NCBI GenBank assembly: GCA_963793845.1 | Contig: CAWCBG010000014.1 | Span: forward strand, 372,001 to 436,000 | DNA: 64,000 bases | Direction of reading: 5' to 3' | DNA from: CAWCBG01 sp963793845 | Lineage (GTDB): Bacteria; Acidobacteriota; Terriglobia; Terriglobales; Acidobacteriaceae | Translations under genes and position numbers: made by a program | The notes under the pieces: generated by a model | Database searches by the model: none | The model's input: only the letters and a program-made list of their open reading frames with translations | What the model was told of the DNA's origin: nothing | Part shown: positions 26,168 to 35,844 of the stretch, piece after piece | How the letters are laid out: each line of letters starts with the position of its first letter | Position numbering within the stretch: position 1 is the stretch's first letter

Positions 26168-27373
26168 TTACCCCACGTCGCTGGTCATGATGAAAAGTGG
26201 CTTCATGGCGAAGCTCTTGTAGTAGGGACGCAGCCGGTCGGCGTTGTAGTGCTCCTTCACGTTGACCACCTTCTTCATCGAGGTAACCACGTCGATTGGA
26301 ATGTTGTCATAGCGGCCATTCTTCAGCACCACCAGGCGTCCCTGCGCGTGGCTGAGGATGAGATCCAGAGCCAGGTTGCCGTAGGCCATCGGCACAATGG
26401 AATCGATGGCATCGGGATCGCCACTACGCACCAGGTACCCGAGCTTCTGGTCGATCACATCGACCTTCTTGCCGTTGTTGAACTTCGGCGAAAGTTCGGT
26501 CAGCCGGTGTGAGACCAGGTCGCCAATGCCGCCCAGCTTCTTGTGGCCAAAGGCGTCCGTCGCCTCACCTTCGAAGACCATCTCTCCACCTTCGAACATC
26601 GCACCTTCGGACACCAGCACCACCGAATAGCGGCTGGGATTCTTGCGCCGGTCGGCCAGCAGCAGCTCCGCCAGGCGCTCGATGTTGAACTTGTGCTCGG
26701 GGATCACGCAGCGGTTGGCCGCGCCCGCCATCGTGGGCAGCATGGCGCTGAAGCCGGCGTAGCGGCCGAAGACCTCTACCACCAGCATCCGCTCATGCGA
26801 GCCCGCCGAGGTGCGCAGGCGGTTGGTCATCTCGATGGTGCGGGTGACGCAGGTGCTGAACCCGATGCAGTAATCGGTGCCGGGTACGTCGTTGTCCATG
26901 GTCTTCGGAATACCGACGACCTTGACGCCTTCCTGATGCAGCCGCACGCCGTAGCTCAGCGTGTCGTCGCCGCCGATGGGAATCATGTATTCGATGCCCA
27001 ACCACTCGAGGTTTTTCAACACTTCTGGCGTCAGGTCATTCTTCTCGGCGTTGAAGGCGTCACGCAGATGCTCGGGCACGGCCGCCTTCGACACCTTGCT
27101 GGGATTGGTTCGCGAGGAGTGCAGGAAGGTGCCGCCGGTGCGTCCGGCGCGGTTGACGACCTCCTCCGAAAGGAGCTGAAAATTGTCGCTATTGTCGAAG
27201 TCTTCCAGACGAACCATGTCCACCAGGCTGGCCCAGCCGCGCCGCAGCCCGATGACCTCGTAGCCCTCGCGCAAGGCGCGGACCGTGACCGCGCGAATGG
27301 CCGGGTTCAATCCCGGAACATCCCCGCCACCCGTCAGAATTCCGATTGCGCCCTTCTTGCCGTTGTTCGCCAT
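26168..27373 (-). CDS. pfp: 6-phosphofructokinase, PPi-type signature
   Basis: A 401-residue phosphofructokinase. It begins GILTGGGDVPGLNPAIRAV. The phosphoryl-donor loop reads PIGGDDTLSYG and the substrate loop GIPKTMDNDVPGTDY. Asp after GGD (where ATP enzymes have Gly) and Lys in PKT (where ATP enzymes usually have Gly) are the two residues that mark pyrophosphate-dependent enzymes. It may therefore run reversibly in glycolysis and gluconeogenesis with PPi. GGAG lies 6 bases before the ATG. This donor assignment rests on motifs only. Confidence 0.9.
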   Translation of the reverse strand: MANNGKKGAIGILTGGGDVPGLNPAIRAVTVRALREGYEVIGLRRGWASLVDMVRLEDFDNSDNFQLLSEEVVNRAGRTGGTFLHSSRTNPSKVSKAAVPEHLRDAFNAEKNDLTPEVLKNLEWLGIEYMIPIGGDDTLSYGVRLHQEGVKVVGIPKTMDNDVPGTDYCIGFSTCVTRTIEMTNRLRTSAGSHERMLVVEVFGRYAGFSAMLPTMAGAANRCVIPEHKFNIERLAELLLADRRKNPSRYSVVLVSEGAMFEGGEMVFEGEATDAFGHKKLGGIGDLVSHRLTELSPKFNNGKKVDVIDQKLGYLVRSGDPDAIDSIVPMAYGNLALDLILSHAQGRLVVLKNGRYDNIPIDVVTSMKKVVNVKEHYNADRLRPYYKSFAMKPLFIMTSDVG

Positions 27374-27623
27374 GTGTGGCTCCAGTCTCTTTATGGGAAT
27401 AATGCACCATTAAACCGGATCACGTCACCCGCTGGCTGTGAGCTGTGCACTACACGATGGTTTACCAGAACCTGGGCGGAAGCGCCTTGGGCGGCCATTC
27501 TGCGTTCGGCAATCGCGGTTTGCTCTGGCTTTCGCTTGGACTCGCGAGCGGCGGCCCGTCGGCTATACCGACACTTTGCGCGACCGTATCCGGAGCGAAG
27601 TCGAAGGAACCACCGGACACGCT

Positions 27624-28961
27624 CTAGTCCTTGAAGCGGTACAGAAACAGGTGGTAAAACGCGGCGACGCCGTCGGTCCAGTCGATCTTCTTGCCTTCGG
27701 CGTAGGTGCGGCCATGGTAGACGATGGGCACCTCGTAGATGCGCGCGCCCAGCTTGGCGACCTTGACCGCCATCTCGGTTTCGACGCTGAAGCGGTCGGA
27801 GCTGAGCTTCATCTCGGCCAGCAGGTCGCGGCGGAAGACCTTATAGCACGCGGTGACGTCGTGAATATTCAACCCGGTGAGGATATTGCACACCGTGGAG
27901 AAGACGCGATTCAGCACAAAGCGTCCATAGCGCGGCACGCGATGCGCCCCGTCGTGAAAGCGGTTGCCGAAGACGGCGTCAGCGTGGCCTTCGAGGATGG
28001 GCGTGATCAGCGCGGGATAGTCGCGAGGATCGTATTCCAGGTCGGCATCCTGGATGAGCACGACTTCGCCAGTGGCATGCTCAAACCCGGTGCGCACGCC
28101 AGTGCCTTTGCCCATGTTCTTCTCGTGCAGCACAAGCTTGACGGTATTGGCGCCGTTGCCGCCGAGCGCCTGCTCCAGATCGGTTTGCTGCAGGAACTGG
28201 CGCGTGCCGTCGGTGGAGAAGTCGTCGACGATGATCAGCTCTTTGTGCAGACTGAGGGGCTGGCGCGCCACCTGCTGCAGCAGCGTCATCACCGTCTTGC
28301 GCTCGTTATAGACCGGGATGATGACCGACAGCGTAGTGAATGTGGGCGTCGCGGCAGGCGTGTCCGCTTCCGGGAGTTCGTCGGTAGGACTCGACGTCTT
28401 GATGCGCGGGCGGGTTTCGGAAAGCAAGTACACTCCGAGAATCAGCAGCTCCGGATCGATAGGATGCCGGTAGCGCGGATGCGGAAAGCTTACATAGTAA
28501 ACCAGCGGATAGAACACGATCAGGCTGGCAAACAGGAACACGCCGTGAACGCGGCGCTTCAGCGCCAGCAGCAGTCCCCAGATGGCGAATACCGACGACG
28601 CCAGGAAGAGCGAGTTCTTGGTCTCTTCCAAACCGCGCAACTTCGAGAGGCGTGGCAGTCCGTTCCAGAAGAAGATAAACCGCCGGAAGGTAAGCACGGC
28701 AAAGCGCGCAGGATTTTCGGCGATCCACTGCTTCGCCAGTTGCATCTGCTCGGCGGCGAAGTCGGCTTCGCCCATCTGCTTGTACTTCTCGTACTGGATC
28801 ACGCTGGCGCTGGGATGATAGGCGCTCACCCAGACGCCCTCGGCAATCGGATTATTGCCGCAGCGGATCTCGACACCCACGTTGTCGCGCACGAACACCG
28901 GCTTATGGAATACCTCGTAGTTGCGCACCAGCCAGGGCATCATGGTCATCCAGAAGACCAC
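27624..28961 (-). CDS. Glycosyltransferase fusion, C-terminal part (GT2) after frameshift
   Basis: A 445-residue frame. The first 185 residues continue the GT-C membrane domain encoded at 28903-29700 (MPWLVRNYEVF; YHPSAS; several hydrophobic helices). A linker rich in Pro/Thr follows, then a GT2 domain: SVIIPVYNERKTV, LIIVDDFSTDGT, QDADLEYDP and VFGNRFHDG. This GT2 domain resembles polyprenyl-phosphate mannose/glucose synthases, so one polypeptide may both make and use a lipid-linked sugar. The domains are in one frame here, so the fusion does not depend on the frameshift correction. Confidence 0.8.
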   Translation of the reverse strand: MVFWMTMMPWLVRNYEVFHKPVFVRDNVGVEIRCGNNPIAEGVWVSAYHPSASVIQYEKYKQMGEADFAAEQMQLAKQWIAENPARFAVLTFRRFIFFWNGLPRLSKLRGLEETKNSLFLASSVFAIWGLLLALKRRVHGVFLFASLIVFYPLVYYVSFPHPRYRHPIDPELLILGVYLLSETRPRIKTSSPTDELPEADTPAATPTFTTLSVIIPVYNERKTVMTLLQQVARQPLSLHKELIIVDDFSTDGTRQFLQQTDLEQALGGNGANTVKLVLHEKNMGKGTGVRTGFEHATGEVVLIQDADLEYDPRDYPALITPILEGHADAVFGNRFHDGAHRVPRYGRFVLNRVFSTVCNILTGLNIHDVTACYKVFRRDLLAEMKLSSDRFSVETEMAVKVAKLGARIYEVPIVYHGRTYAEGKKIDWTDGVAAFYHLFLYRFKD

Positions 28962-29700
28962 TGCGCTGGCCGCCGCCGGGAAGCAGCCATCCCTTGCGGC
29001 GGCGATGAAGCTGGTACGCCAGCCAACCGCCGGAGAAGGGTAGAAACGACAGTGCCGAGGGATTGGTCAGCCCCACGATGCCCCAGAGCAGTCCGTAGCC
29101 GAACCACGACGACAGGCGGCGGTCGCCCTCCATCTCGAGGGTGAGCATCAACAGCAAGGTCAGGAGAAAGGCCGAGAGGCTGGTCTCCCAGATCCAGCGT
29201 ACCGACCAATAAATAATGTAAGGCAGCAGCGCCCACAGCCAGCCCGACCACACGGCAACACGCTCGTTGAAGACGCGGCGCGCAATGCGCACAATGGGCC
29301 ACGCGGTGAGCGCGGCAAAGATGCTGTTGAAGGTCAGCAGCGCGAAGGCCGCGGCGTGGGTGTAGCTCCCGAACAGACGAAATGCGAGCGAGACGATCCA
29401 GGGATAGACGGGCGCGTTCCAGGCCGAGGGCCCGGTGTCTCCACCGAAGGGCGAGGCGTAGCCGTGGCCGGTCGCGAGCGAGTAGGCCACCCGGCCGATC
29501 TCCCATCCGAAGCTGAAGTTGGCGTCGCTGGTGCGGAAGTGATACGAGCGCGCGATCACGATATAGAGCAGGCGCGCGACGAAGCCGGCGAGCACCATCC
29601 AGCCAATCGAGTGCACGATGTGGTTCCAGCGGGATGGTGGCGCGCTTCGGGCTGTTTCCGTAAGGGACGCGGGCTGCGCCGGTGAGGTCTTCAGGGGCAT
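28903..29700 (-). CDS. Glycosyltransferase fusion, N-terminal part (GT-C) before frameshift
   Basis: This 265-residue frame begins with a short cytoplasmic tail and a hydrophobic helix. A periplasmic loop follows (SFGWEIGRVAYSLATGHGY, then WNAPVYPWIVSLAF), in the position of the catalytic loop of PMT/ArnT-type transferases. After GWLLP at about 28975-28985 the sequence loses hydrophobic character. The next helix, VVFWMTMMPWLVRNYEVF, is encoded in the frame of 27624-28961, so one base seems lost or gained there. The full protein would have about 690 residues. No clear ribosome site precedes the ATG. Confidence 0.75.
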   Translation of the reverse strand: MPLKTSPAQPASLTETARSAPPSRWNHIVHSIGWMVLAGFVARLLYIVIARSYHFRTSDANFSFGWEIGRVAYSLATGHGYASPFGGDTGPSAWNAPVYPWIVSLAFRLFGSYTHAAAFALLTFNSIFAALTAWPIVRIARRVFNERVAVWSGWLWALLPYIIYWSVRWIWETSLSAFLLTLLLMLTLEMEGDRRLSSWFGYGLLWGIVGLTNPSALSFLPFSGGWLAYQLHRRRKGWLLPGGGQRSGLLDDHDALAGAQLRGIP

Positions 29701-30744
29701 GGAGACAATGGGAAATTGTACCTGAGAGGAAGGAAAGGGTGCCGGGGAGCGAGGCGTCGTGATTACGTGCCGTTGGAATTGTCATTCCGACCGAAGCATC
29801 CGCGTGATTTTCTGACCCACATCTTCTGCGGGTCAGGCGGATGCGAAGTGGAGGAACCTGCTCCTTTGCCGGCACCGGCAGTGGAATCTAGCTGTTTCGA
29901 AATGGTGCCGGCAGCGCGCCAGTGAAGACACAACTACGCGAGAGCATCAGGCTGCTGCCCGCGGAGACTTACTGCGATGCTTTAGGTCCGATATCTAAGC
30001 GGTTTTGGGCCTCTTGGGGATCGCTGACTGCCGATCCGGAGCGTATGCTTCGACGAAATTCAAAATCGCTTGCCACTTCTACGCAATATAAAAGTGGAGG
30101 AAGCGCTTCCTCTGCCGCCCAGGGCCTCCGATACTCCGGACGCGGGGGTTCGGTCAGTGACGCGTGTGACCGAAGCATGCCTGGCGATCGCTACCATCCT
30201 CGCGAATGCACCAATTGTGGGCAGTGACGCAGAGTCACAAGCGGCTAAACGAAAGTAACCGGAGCGTGGGACTTTGGTGATCCATGCGAGCGCAGGAACG
30301 AACTCATGTTTGGCTCGCTCGCTCATGACGCGCTACTGATGTGCTTACAGCTCACGACGTGCTTTACGTTGTCATGTTGAGCGGAGGTCCGCCGGTTTTG
30401 CGGACCAGAGTCGAAACACCCCTATAGCTTCGTACGAGGCGTGCCGGCAGGGATGGTAGGGGACGGTGTCGCCGCTACTCAGCTGCGCGACCTCGACGCC
30501 GCTCAGGATGACAGCCGACGGGTGAGGAGCGAAAAGCGACAGCAGGTTCCTCCACTCCGCTTCGCTACGGTCGGAATGACGTTGATAAGAGGGCTCACAG
30601 GTGGAGTCACATCGCAGATCCCCTTGAATACCCCGCCCAGGCGGCCTAGACTCAACTTATTGGGGCTGTGACGTGAATCACAGCCTGTGGGTACATCGCT
30701 GGGCGAAGATATTCATTCGGAACCTCCGCAAGAGAGGGCTTTGC
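29701..30744. other. Long repeat-containing intergenic region
   Basis: About 1 kb with no convincing gene. It holds copies of the dispersed GTCATTCCGACC repeat at about 29781-29870 (forward), 30370-30424 (diverged) and 30541-30580 (inverted, ending GGTCGGAATGAC). Short open frames here lack conserved features or ribosome sites. Confidence 0.6.
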
Positions 30745-31350
<606 letters not shown>

Positions 31351-31355
31351 GAGCT

Positions 31356-31587
31356 TTCACCACTGAGGACACGGAGCGCACGGAGAAAGCCAAGGGTAAG
31401 TAAGTGCTCCTTGCGCTTGCCGACCGCATACCCTTTCATGGTTGTCATTCCGAAACCCCTCTCTCGCCCTGTCATCCCGAATCCCCTTTAGGGGTGAGGG
31501 ATCTGCGGTTTCCTTAGCCGCGCAACCTCCCGTCTGGAATCCCATTACAATTGTCTTTCTCCGTGAGCTCCCTGTCTCCGTGGTGAA
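31356..31587. repeat. Inverted pair of CACGGAGACACGG-type repeats
   Basis: TTTCACCACTGAGGACACGG at 31356-31375 continues with GCGCACGGAGAAAG. An inverted copy at about 31554-31587 reads TCTTTCTCCGTGAGCTCC and TGTCTCCGTGGTGAA. The pair encloses another repeat (31471-31515). The same family forms inverted pairs at 37592-37772 and 39621-39796. Confidence 0.8.
31471..31515. repeat. Left arm of inverted repeat around Rieske gene
   Basis: GTCATCCCGAATCCCCTTTA, then GGGGTGAGGGATCTGCGGTT. Its reverse complement recurs at 31912-31955 with few differences, placing the Rieske gene between two inverted arms about 400 bases apart. Confidence 0.8.
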
Positions 31588-31592
31588 CGCCC

Positions 31593-31895
31593 ATGTCCGA
31601 GTTTCAGAAGATCGCAACCGTTGACCAGCTTCCTGTCCAGGGTGCCGCGCAGGAATTCGATCTTGGCGGCCGGATGATCTGCGTTGCCAACGTAGATGGC
31701 GAGTACTGCGCGCTCGACAACGTCTGTCCGCACCGCGGAGGCCCGCTCGGCCAGGGGTTCGTCGAAGGCGGAAAGATTACCTGTCCATGGCACGGCTGGC
31801 AGATCGAGGCGAGGACCGGCAACGCCTACGGGCAACCGGCGGTTGCGGTATACGAATTGCGCATCGAAGGCGACGATGTGCTGGTGAAGGCGTAA
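31593..31895 (+). CDS. Rieske [2Fe-2S] ferredoxin-like protein
   Basis: A 100-residue Rieske domain. The two cluster-binding boxes are CPHRGGPLG and CPWHGWQ (C-x-H and C-x2-H), with the expected spacing and no transmembrane anchor. The length and sequence match small soluble Rieske proteins of the NirD/dioxygenase-ferredoxin type, which pass electrons to oxygenases or reductases. No partner enzyme is adjacent. It is flanked by inverted repeats on both sides. Confidence 0.9.
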   Translation: MSEFQKIATVDQLPVQGAAQEFDLGGRMICVANVDGEYCALDNVCPHRGGPLGQGFVEGGKITCPWHGWQIEARTGNAYGQPAVAVYELRIEGDDVLVKA

Positions 31896-31911
31896 GGCGT
31901 CGTCGTCCGGT

Positions 31912-31955
31912 TAGGTAACCGCAGATCCCTCACCCCTGAAGGGTTCGGGATGACA
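31912..31955. repeat. Right arm of inverted repeat around Rieske gene
   Basis: AACCGCAGATCCCTCACCCC, then TGAAGGGTTCGGGATGAC, the reverse complement of 31471-31515 with small changes. Related elements beginning GCAGATCCCTC occur at 25340 and 55110. Confidence 0.8.
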
Positions 31956-32029
31956 ATACAAGAAATAAATGCCCTCGACGGCCCGGCTGAAGCCGTGCCC
32001 TTTCCCCGCTCTTGGTGCACAATCATTCC

Positions 32030-32563
32030 ATGGACATTTACTTCCTACGTCACGCCAATGCCGGAGTCGCCAAGCTGAATCCTGAGTCCGATGAGAAGCG
32101 GCCACTGGACAAACAGGGAATTCAGCAGTCCCACACTGTGGGACGTGGACTCGCCGCGCTCGAAGTCGAGCTCGACGAGATCATAGCCAGCCCTCTGCTT
32201 CGCGCCTTCCAGACCGCGGAGATTGCGGCCAAGGAGCTAGGGCACCAACGCGACATCGTGATCGACGGGGCGCTGCGCCCGGAGGCCAGCTTTGCGCAGT
32301 TCCAGGCGCTGCTCCGCAAGTACGCCAAAAGCAAGGCGATCATGGTCGTCGGACACAATCCGAATTTGAGCGAATTTCTGAACCAACTGCTCGCCGGCAA
32401 TGGCGAATCGCGCGGCATCGATCTGAAAAAAGGCGCGATCGCCAAAGTCGAGAAGGAAGGCCGCAGCCCTGCCGAACTCAAGTGGCTTATGCCGCCCAAG
32501 GTAGTGCGTGCTCTTCAAACCGCCTCGGCCAGCAGCTCGCGTCCGAAGACGGTGCGGAAGTAG
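32030..32563 (+). CDS. sixA: Phosphohistidine phosphatase SixA-like
   Basis: A 177-residue histidine phosphatase. The RHG motif appears as YFLRHANAG at the N-terminus, SPLLRAFQTAEIA follows, and the second catalytic histidine is in VVGHNPNLSEF. Length and sequence fit SixA, which removes phosphate from histidine of phosphotransfer proteins. Start taken at 32030 (MDIYFLRH). Its last 49 bases overlap the end of the convergent ppx gene. Confidence 0.9.
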   Translation: MDIYFLRHANAGVAKLNPESDEKRPLDKQGIQQSHTVGRGLAALEVELDEIIASPLLRAFQTAEIAAKELGHQRDIVIDGALRPEASFAQFQALLRKYAKSKAIMVVGHNPNLSEFLNQLLAGNGESRGIDLKKGAIAKVEKEGRSPAELKWLMPPKVVRALQTASASSSRPKTVRK

Positions 32564-34047
32564 GCCTGTTCCTGCTCCACTGCCCACAGTTCCAGATCGA
32601 TGCCTTCCGAGTTCGGCTTGAGCATCAGGCGTACCCGGCCATCCTGATGCACGCGGACTTGCAAATCGTGCACCGCGCCGCGGCGTCCCTGATCGAGCGC
32701 GCGCGCCAGCCTCAGCAGCGCCACCGCTTTGGGAACGTCGTTCTGGTCCTTGGCCGGCAGCAGGCGAATCACCCGATCGCTGGGCGCGGGCAGCGATTTG
32801 CCCAGATACCGCGCGATGGCCGCGATGATGCGGCGCTGCACCGGCGTGTAGCCGAAGATTTCCGAGTTGGCCACGATGTAATAGGTATGACGGCGGCGGC
32901 CGGATCGGTTGATGTAGGAGCCCACCTCGTGCAGCATGGCCGCGGCTTCGAGCCAGTCGGCATATTCCGGCGGAAGCTGATGCACCGACTGCAAGCGGTG
33001 GAACAGTTGCATCGCCAGATCGCGAATGCGCTGGGCAAACGCCAGGTCTCCGCCATAGTGTTTGGCGGCGGCGAGCAGGGCGTCGCGCCGCTCCGACTCG
33101 ACCCGCTCGCGGATGGCGGTACTGGCGTTGTAGTCGGCCATCATCTGCGCCAACAGGCCGTCGCGCAGGCCGAGCGGCAGATAGCGGAAGCTGCGCAGCC
33201 TGCACAGGCCCATGACTTCGCTGAACACCATCGCGCCGGCAATGATGATTTCTGCACGCCGCGGGCCGATGCCGGGCAGCAGGCGACGCTGTGCCAGGCT
33301 GCGGCGGCTGAGTTCCTTCACGATCTTGGTTACGCCTTCGTGCGGCACGGTGTGCGGCTTGGTCTCGTCATAGCCACGCAACTTGGCGGCATAGAGGCCG
33401 GAGAGCGCTGCCGGAGTGCCCGAGGTGGCGATGGCGATCTGCACTCTGGCGGCGATGATGCGCTTCTGGATGCGCGAGATTTCGCGGTGAATCAGCGAGC
33501 GCATCGCCTCCAGCTCTTTCTTCTTGGGCGGATCGTGTTGCAGAAAGGTCTGCGTCATGCGTACCGCGCCGATGGGCAGGCTGATCATCTCCTCGATGTG
33601 GCCGGCAAGAGAGATGGTGAGCTCGCAACTGCCGCCGCCCAGATCGATCAGCAGCGCGCGCGCTTTGGCGATGCGCGCATTGGACAGGATGCCGAGATGA
33701 ATCAGGCGGCCCTCTTCCAGTCCGGAGATGACTTCGGCGCGCCAGCCGGTGGTAGAGCGCACCCAGTCGAGAAAGGCGCGGCTGTTGCGGGCATCGCGCA
33801 GGGCGCTGGTAGCGACCACGCGGACGCGATCGGCAGCATGCGTCTGCACCGCGCGGTGGAAGCGTTGCAGCACCCGCATGGTGAGCGACATGGCCGCCGG
33901 ATCGAGCACTCCGTTGGCAAATACGCTCTGGCCGAGGCGGGTCACCTCGCGGTCCTCATGCAGAGTTTCGAGGCGGCCGCGCACTGCGCGCGCGATCTTG
34001 AGGCGAACCGAGTTAGAGCCGATATCAACGGCGGCAAAAGTTGGCAT
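32515..34047 (-). CDS. ppx: Ppx/GppA family exopolyphosphatase
   Basis: A 510-residue protein with the Ppx/GppA N-terminal ASKHA domain: AAVDIGSNSVRLKIA, VATSALRDARNSRAF, and LLIDLGGGSCELTI. The C-terminal half is an HD-like helical domain (AAMLHEVGSYINRSGRRRH). It should degrade polyphosphate or convert pppGpp to ppGpp. It overlaps sixA tail-to-tail by 49 bases. Polyphosphate use is also suggested by the glucokinase-like gene at 17.1 kb. Confidence 0.92.
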   Translation of the reverse strand: MPTFAAVDIGSNSVRLKIARAVRGRLETLHEDREVTRLGQSVFANGVLDPAAMSLTMRVLQRFHRAVQTHAADRVRVVATSALRDARNSRAFLDWVRSTTGWRAEVISGLEEGRLIHLGILSNARIAKARALLIDLGGGSCELTISLAGHIEEMISLPIGAVRMTQTFLQHDPPKKKELEAMRSLIHREISRIQKRIIAARVQIAIATSGTPAALSGLYAAKLRGYDETKPHTVPHEGVTKIVKELSRRSLAQRRLLPGIGPRRAEIIIAGAMVFSEVMGLCRLRSFRYLPLGLRDGLLAQMMADYNASTAIRERVESERRDALLAAAKHYGGDLAFAQRIRDLAMQLFHRLQSVHQLPPEYADWLEAAAMLHEVGSYINRSGRRRHTYYIVANSEIFGYTPVQRRIIAAIARYLGKSLPAPSDRVIRLLPAKDQNDVPKAVALLRLARALDQGRRGAVHDLQVRVHQDGRVRLMLKPNSEGIDLELWAVEQEQAYFRTVFGRELLAEAV

Positions 34048-34200
34048 GGTGATGGGAACTCTGCATCACACCATAAATTGTTACTAGATTAGAACAGCTT
34101 CGTTAATGTTCGATGAAGTATCCTGAAGTTTGCGTTGCGCCCGTCCCGGCGCTACGAGTCTATCAAGCGTTTCTGCGCCCACAGCATCTAAGCCAGTTTC

Positions 34201-35580
34201 ATGACAAAAGGTCCAGTGGAGTCGAGGACGGAGTCTCTCAAGTCCGCCTTCGAAGAGGAAAAGCAAGAGTTTGCCGTGCCTGCGTCGTCGCGCTCGCGGC
34301 TGGCGACGGCGGTGCGCGCCCTGCGCCATCGCAACTTCCGGCTGTTTTTCGCCGGGCAGTTCATCTCGCTCGTCGGCACCTGGATGCAGACGGTGGCAGA
34401 GTCGTGGCTGGTCTACCGGCTGACCGGATCGGCGTTGCTGCTCGGCACCGTGGGCTTCTGCAGCCAGATTCCGGTGTTTCTGCTCGCGCCTATCGGAGGC
34501 ACAGTCGCCGACCGCCACGACCGCCGGCGCATCGTGATCGCCACCCAGACCGCGTCGATGGTGTTGCCGTTCATCCTGGCAGTGCTGACGCTGACACACC
34601 GCGTTCACGTCTGGCACGTGATGGTGCTGGCCGCCGGGCTGGGCGTGGTGAATGCGTTCGACATTCCCGCGCGCCAGGCGTTCCTGGTGGACATGGTCGG
34701 CAAGGAAGACCTGCTCAACGCGATTGCCCTGAACTCGTCGATGTTCAATGGCGCGCGCATTATCGGCCCGGCGGTCGCCGGCATCATGGTGGCGTCCATC
34801 GGCGAGGGCCTGTGCTTCCTGGTGAACAGCCTCAGCTACATCGCGGTGATCGCCGGGCTGCTGCTGATGAAGCTGGAGCGCCGCGGCCGGCTTGACCAGC
34901 AGGGCTCGCCGCTGGAGAACATCATCGAAGGCTTCCGCTTCGTGCGGAACACGGGGCCGATCCGCGCCTTGCTTCTGCTGTTGGGGCTGGTGAGCTTCGT
35001 GGGCATGCCGTATGCGGTGCTGATGCCGATCTTCGCGGCGCAGATCCTGCACGCGGGCGCGCGAGGCCTGGGCATCCTGATGGGCGCAACCGGAGTCGGC
35101 GCTCTGCTCGGCGCAGCCAGCCTGGCGGCACGCGTCGGCACAAAAGGCCTGGGCAAGCTGGTGGCGATTTGCTGCGGGACCTTTGGCGTCAGCCTGATTC
35201 TGTTCTCCTCATCACGCTTCTTCTGGCTGTCGGCGCTGCTGCTGGTTCCGGTCGGCTTCAGCATGATGGTGCAGATGGCGTCGTCGAATACGCTGGTGCA
35301 GGCGATGGTTCCCGATCAGTTGCGCGGCCGGGTGATGGCCGTCTACTCCATGATGTTCATGGGCATGGCGCCGTTCGGATCGATCACCGCAGGGGCCCTG
35401 GCGCATCGCGTGGGGGCTCCGTGGACGGTGGCGATGGGCGGCATGGCCTGCATTGTGGGCGCAATCCTGTTTGCGCTGCATCGGCCGTATATCCGCGCCG
35501 AAGCGCGCGAGTTGATCCTGGCGCAGGGCATGTCGGGCGGCAGCCCGGCGACGGAGATGACCAGCCGGGGATTGTCGTAG
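34201..35580 (+). CDS. MFS exporter, EntS-like
   Basis: A 459-residue major facilitator protein of the MFS_3 type. The N-terminus has ALRHRNFRLFFAGQFISLVG, then WMQTVAESWLVYRLTGSA, and the motif A loop VADRHDRRR. About twelve hydrophobic helices can be counted. Relatives export siderophores or drugs. It is divergent from ppx; the 150 bases between hold both promoters. Confidence 0.9.
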   Translation: MTKGPVESRTESLKSAFEEEKQEFAVPASSRSRLATAVRALRHRNFRLFFAGQFISLVGTWMQTVAESWLVYRLTGSALLLGTVGFCSQIPVFLLAPIGGTVADRHDRRRIVIATQTASMVLPFILAVLTLTHRVHVWHVMVLAAGLGVVNAFDIPARQAFLVDMVGKEDLLNAIALNSSMFNGARIIGPAVAGIMVASIGEGLCFLVNSLSYIAVIAGLLLMKLERRGRLDQQGSPLENIIEGFRFVRNTGPIRALLLLLGLVSFVGMPYAVLMPIFAAQILHAGARGLGILMGATGVGALLGAASLAARVGTKGLGKLVAICCGTFGVSLILFSSSRFFWLSALLLVPVGFSMMVQMASSNTLVQAMVPDQLRGRVMAVYSMMFMGMAPFGSITAGALAHRVGAPWTVAMGGMACIVGAILFALHRPYIRAEARELILAQGMSGGSPATEMTSRGLS

Positions 35581-35600
35581 AGGCGCGGGTCTCTTCCATC

Positions 35601-35752
35601 TGTCATCCCGAGCGCAGCGTAGCGGAGTCGAGGGACCCCTATCACGCGGCCAGTCGTTGCCGTTGCAAAAGAGGTCCCTCCGGCAAGCTCAGGGCAGGCT
35701 CTTCGACTGCGCTCGATCGCTGCGCGACCTCGCTCCTCTCAGGATGACAGGC
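35601..35752. repeat. Dispersed repeat, TGTCATCCCGAGC family
   Basis: It starts TGTCATCCCGAGCGCAGCGT and ends CTCAGGATGACAGG, so the outer bases are inverted copies. It fills most of the gap between the MFS gene and recN. Confidence 0.7.
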
Positions 35753-35844
35753 GAAGAGCGAATGGCGAACTGCGAATGGCGAAGAGCGAACAGCGGCCCT
35801 CCCGCGTGCTACACTGCGACTAACTTCGCGAGTCGGGAACTCAC

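Noticed and set aside
27438..29144. 568-codon plus-strand frame over the glycosyltransferase
   Set aside because: Antisense shadow of the GT fusion gene.
32482..34092. 536-codon plus-strand frame over ppx
   Set aside because: Antisense shadow of ppx; composition is biased and no family motif or ribosome site is present.
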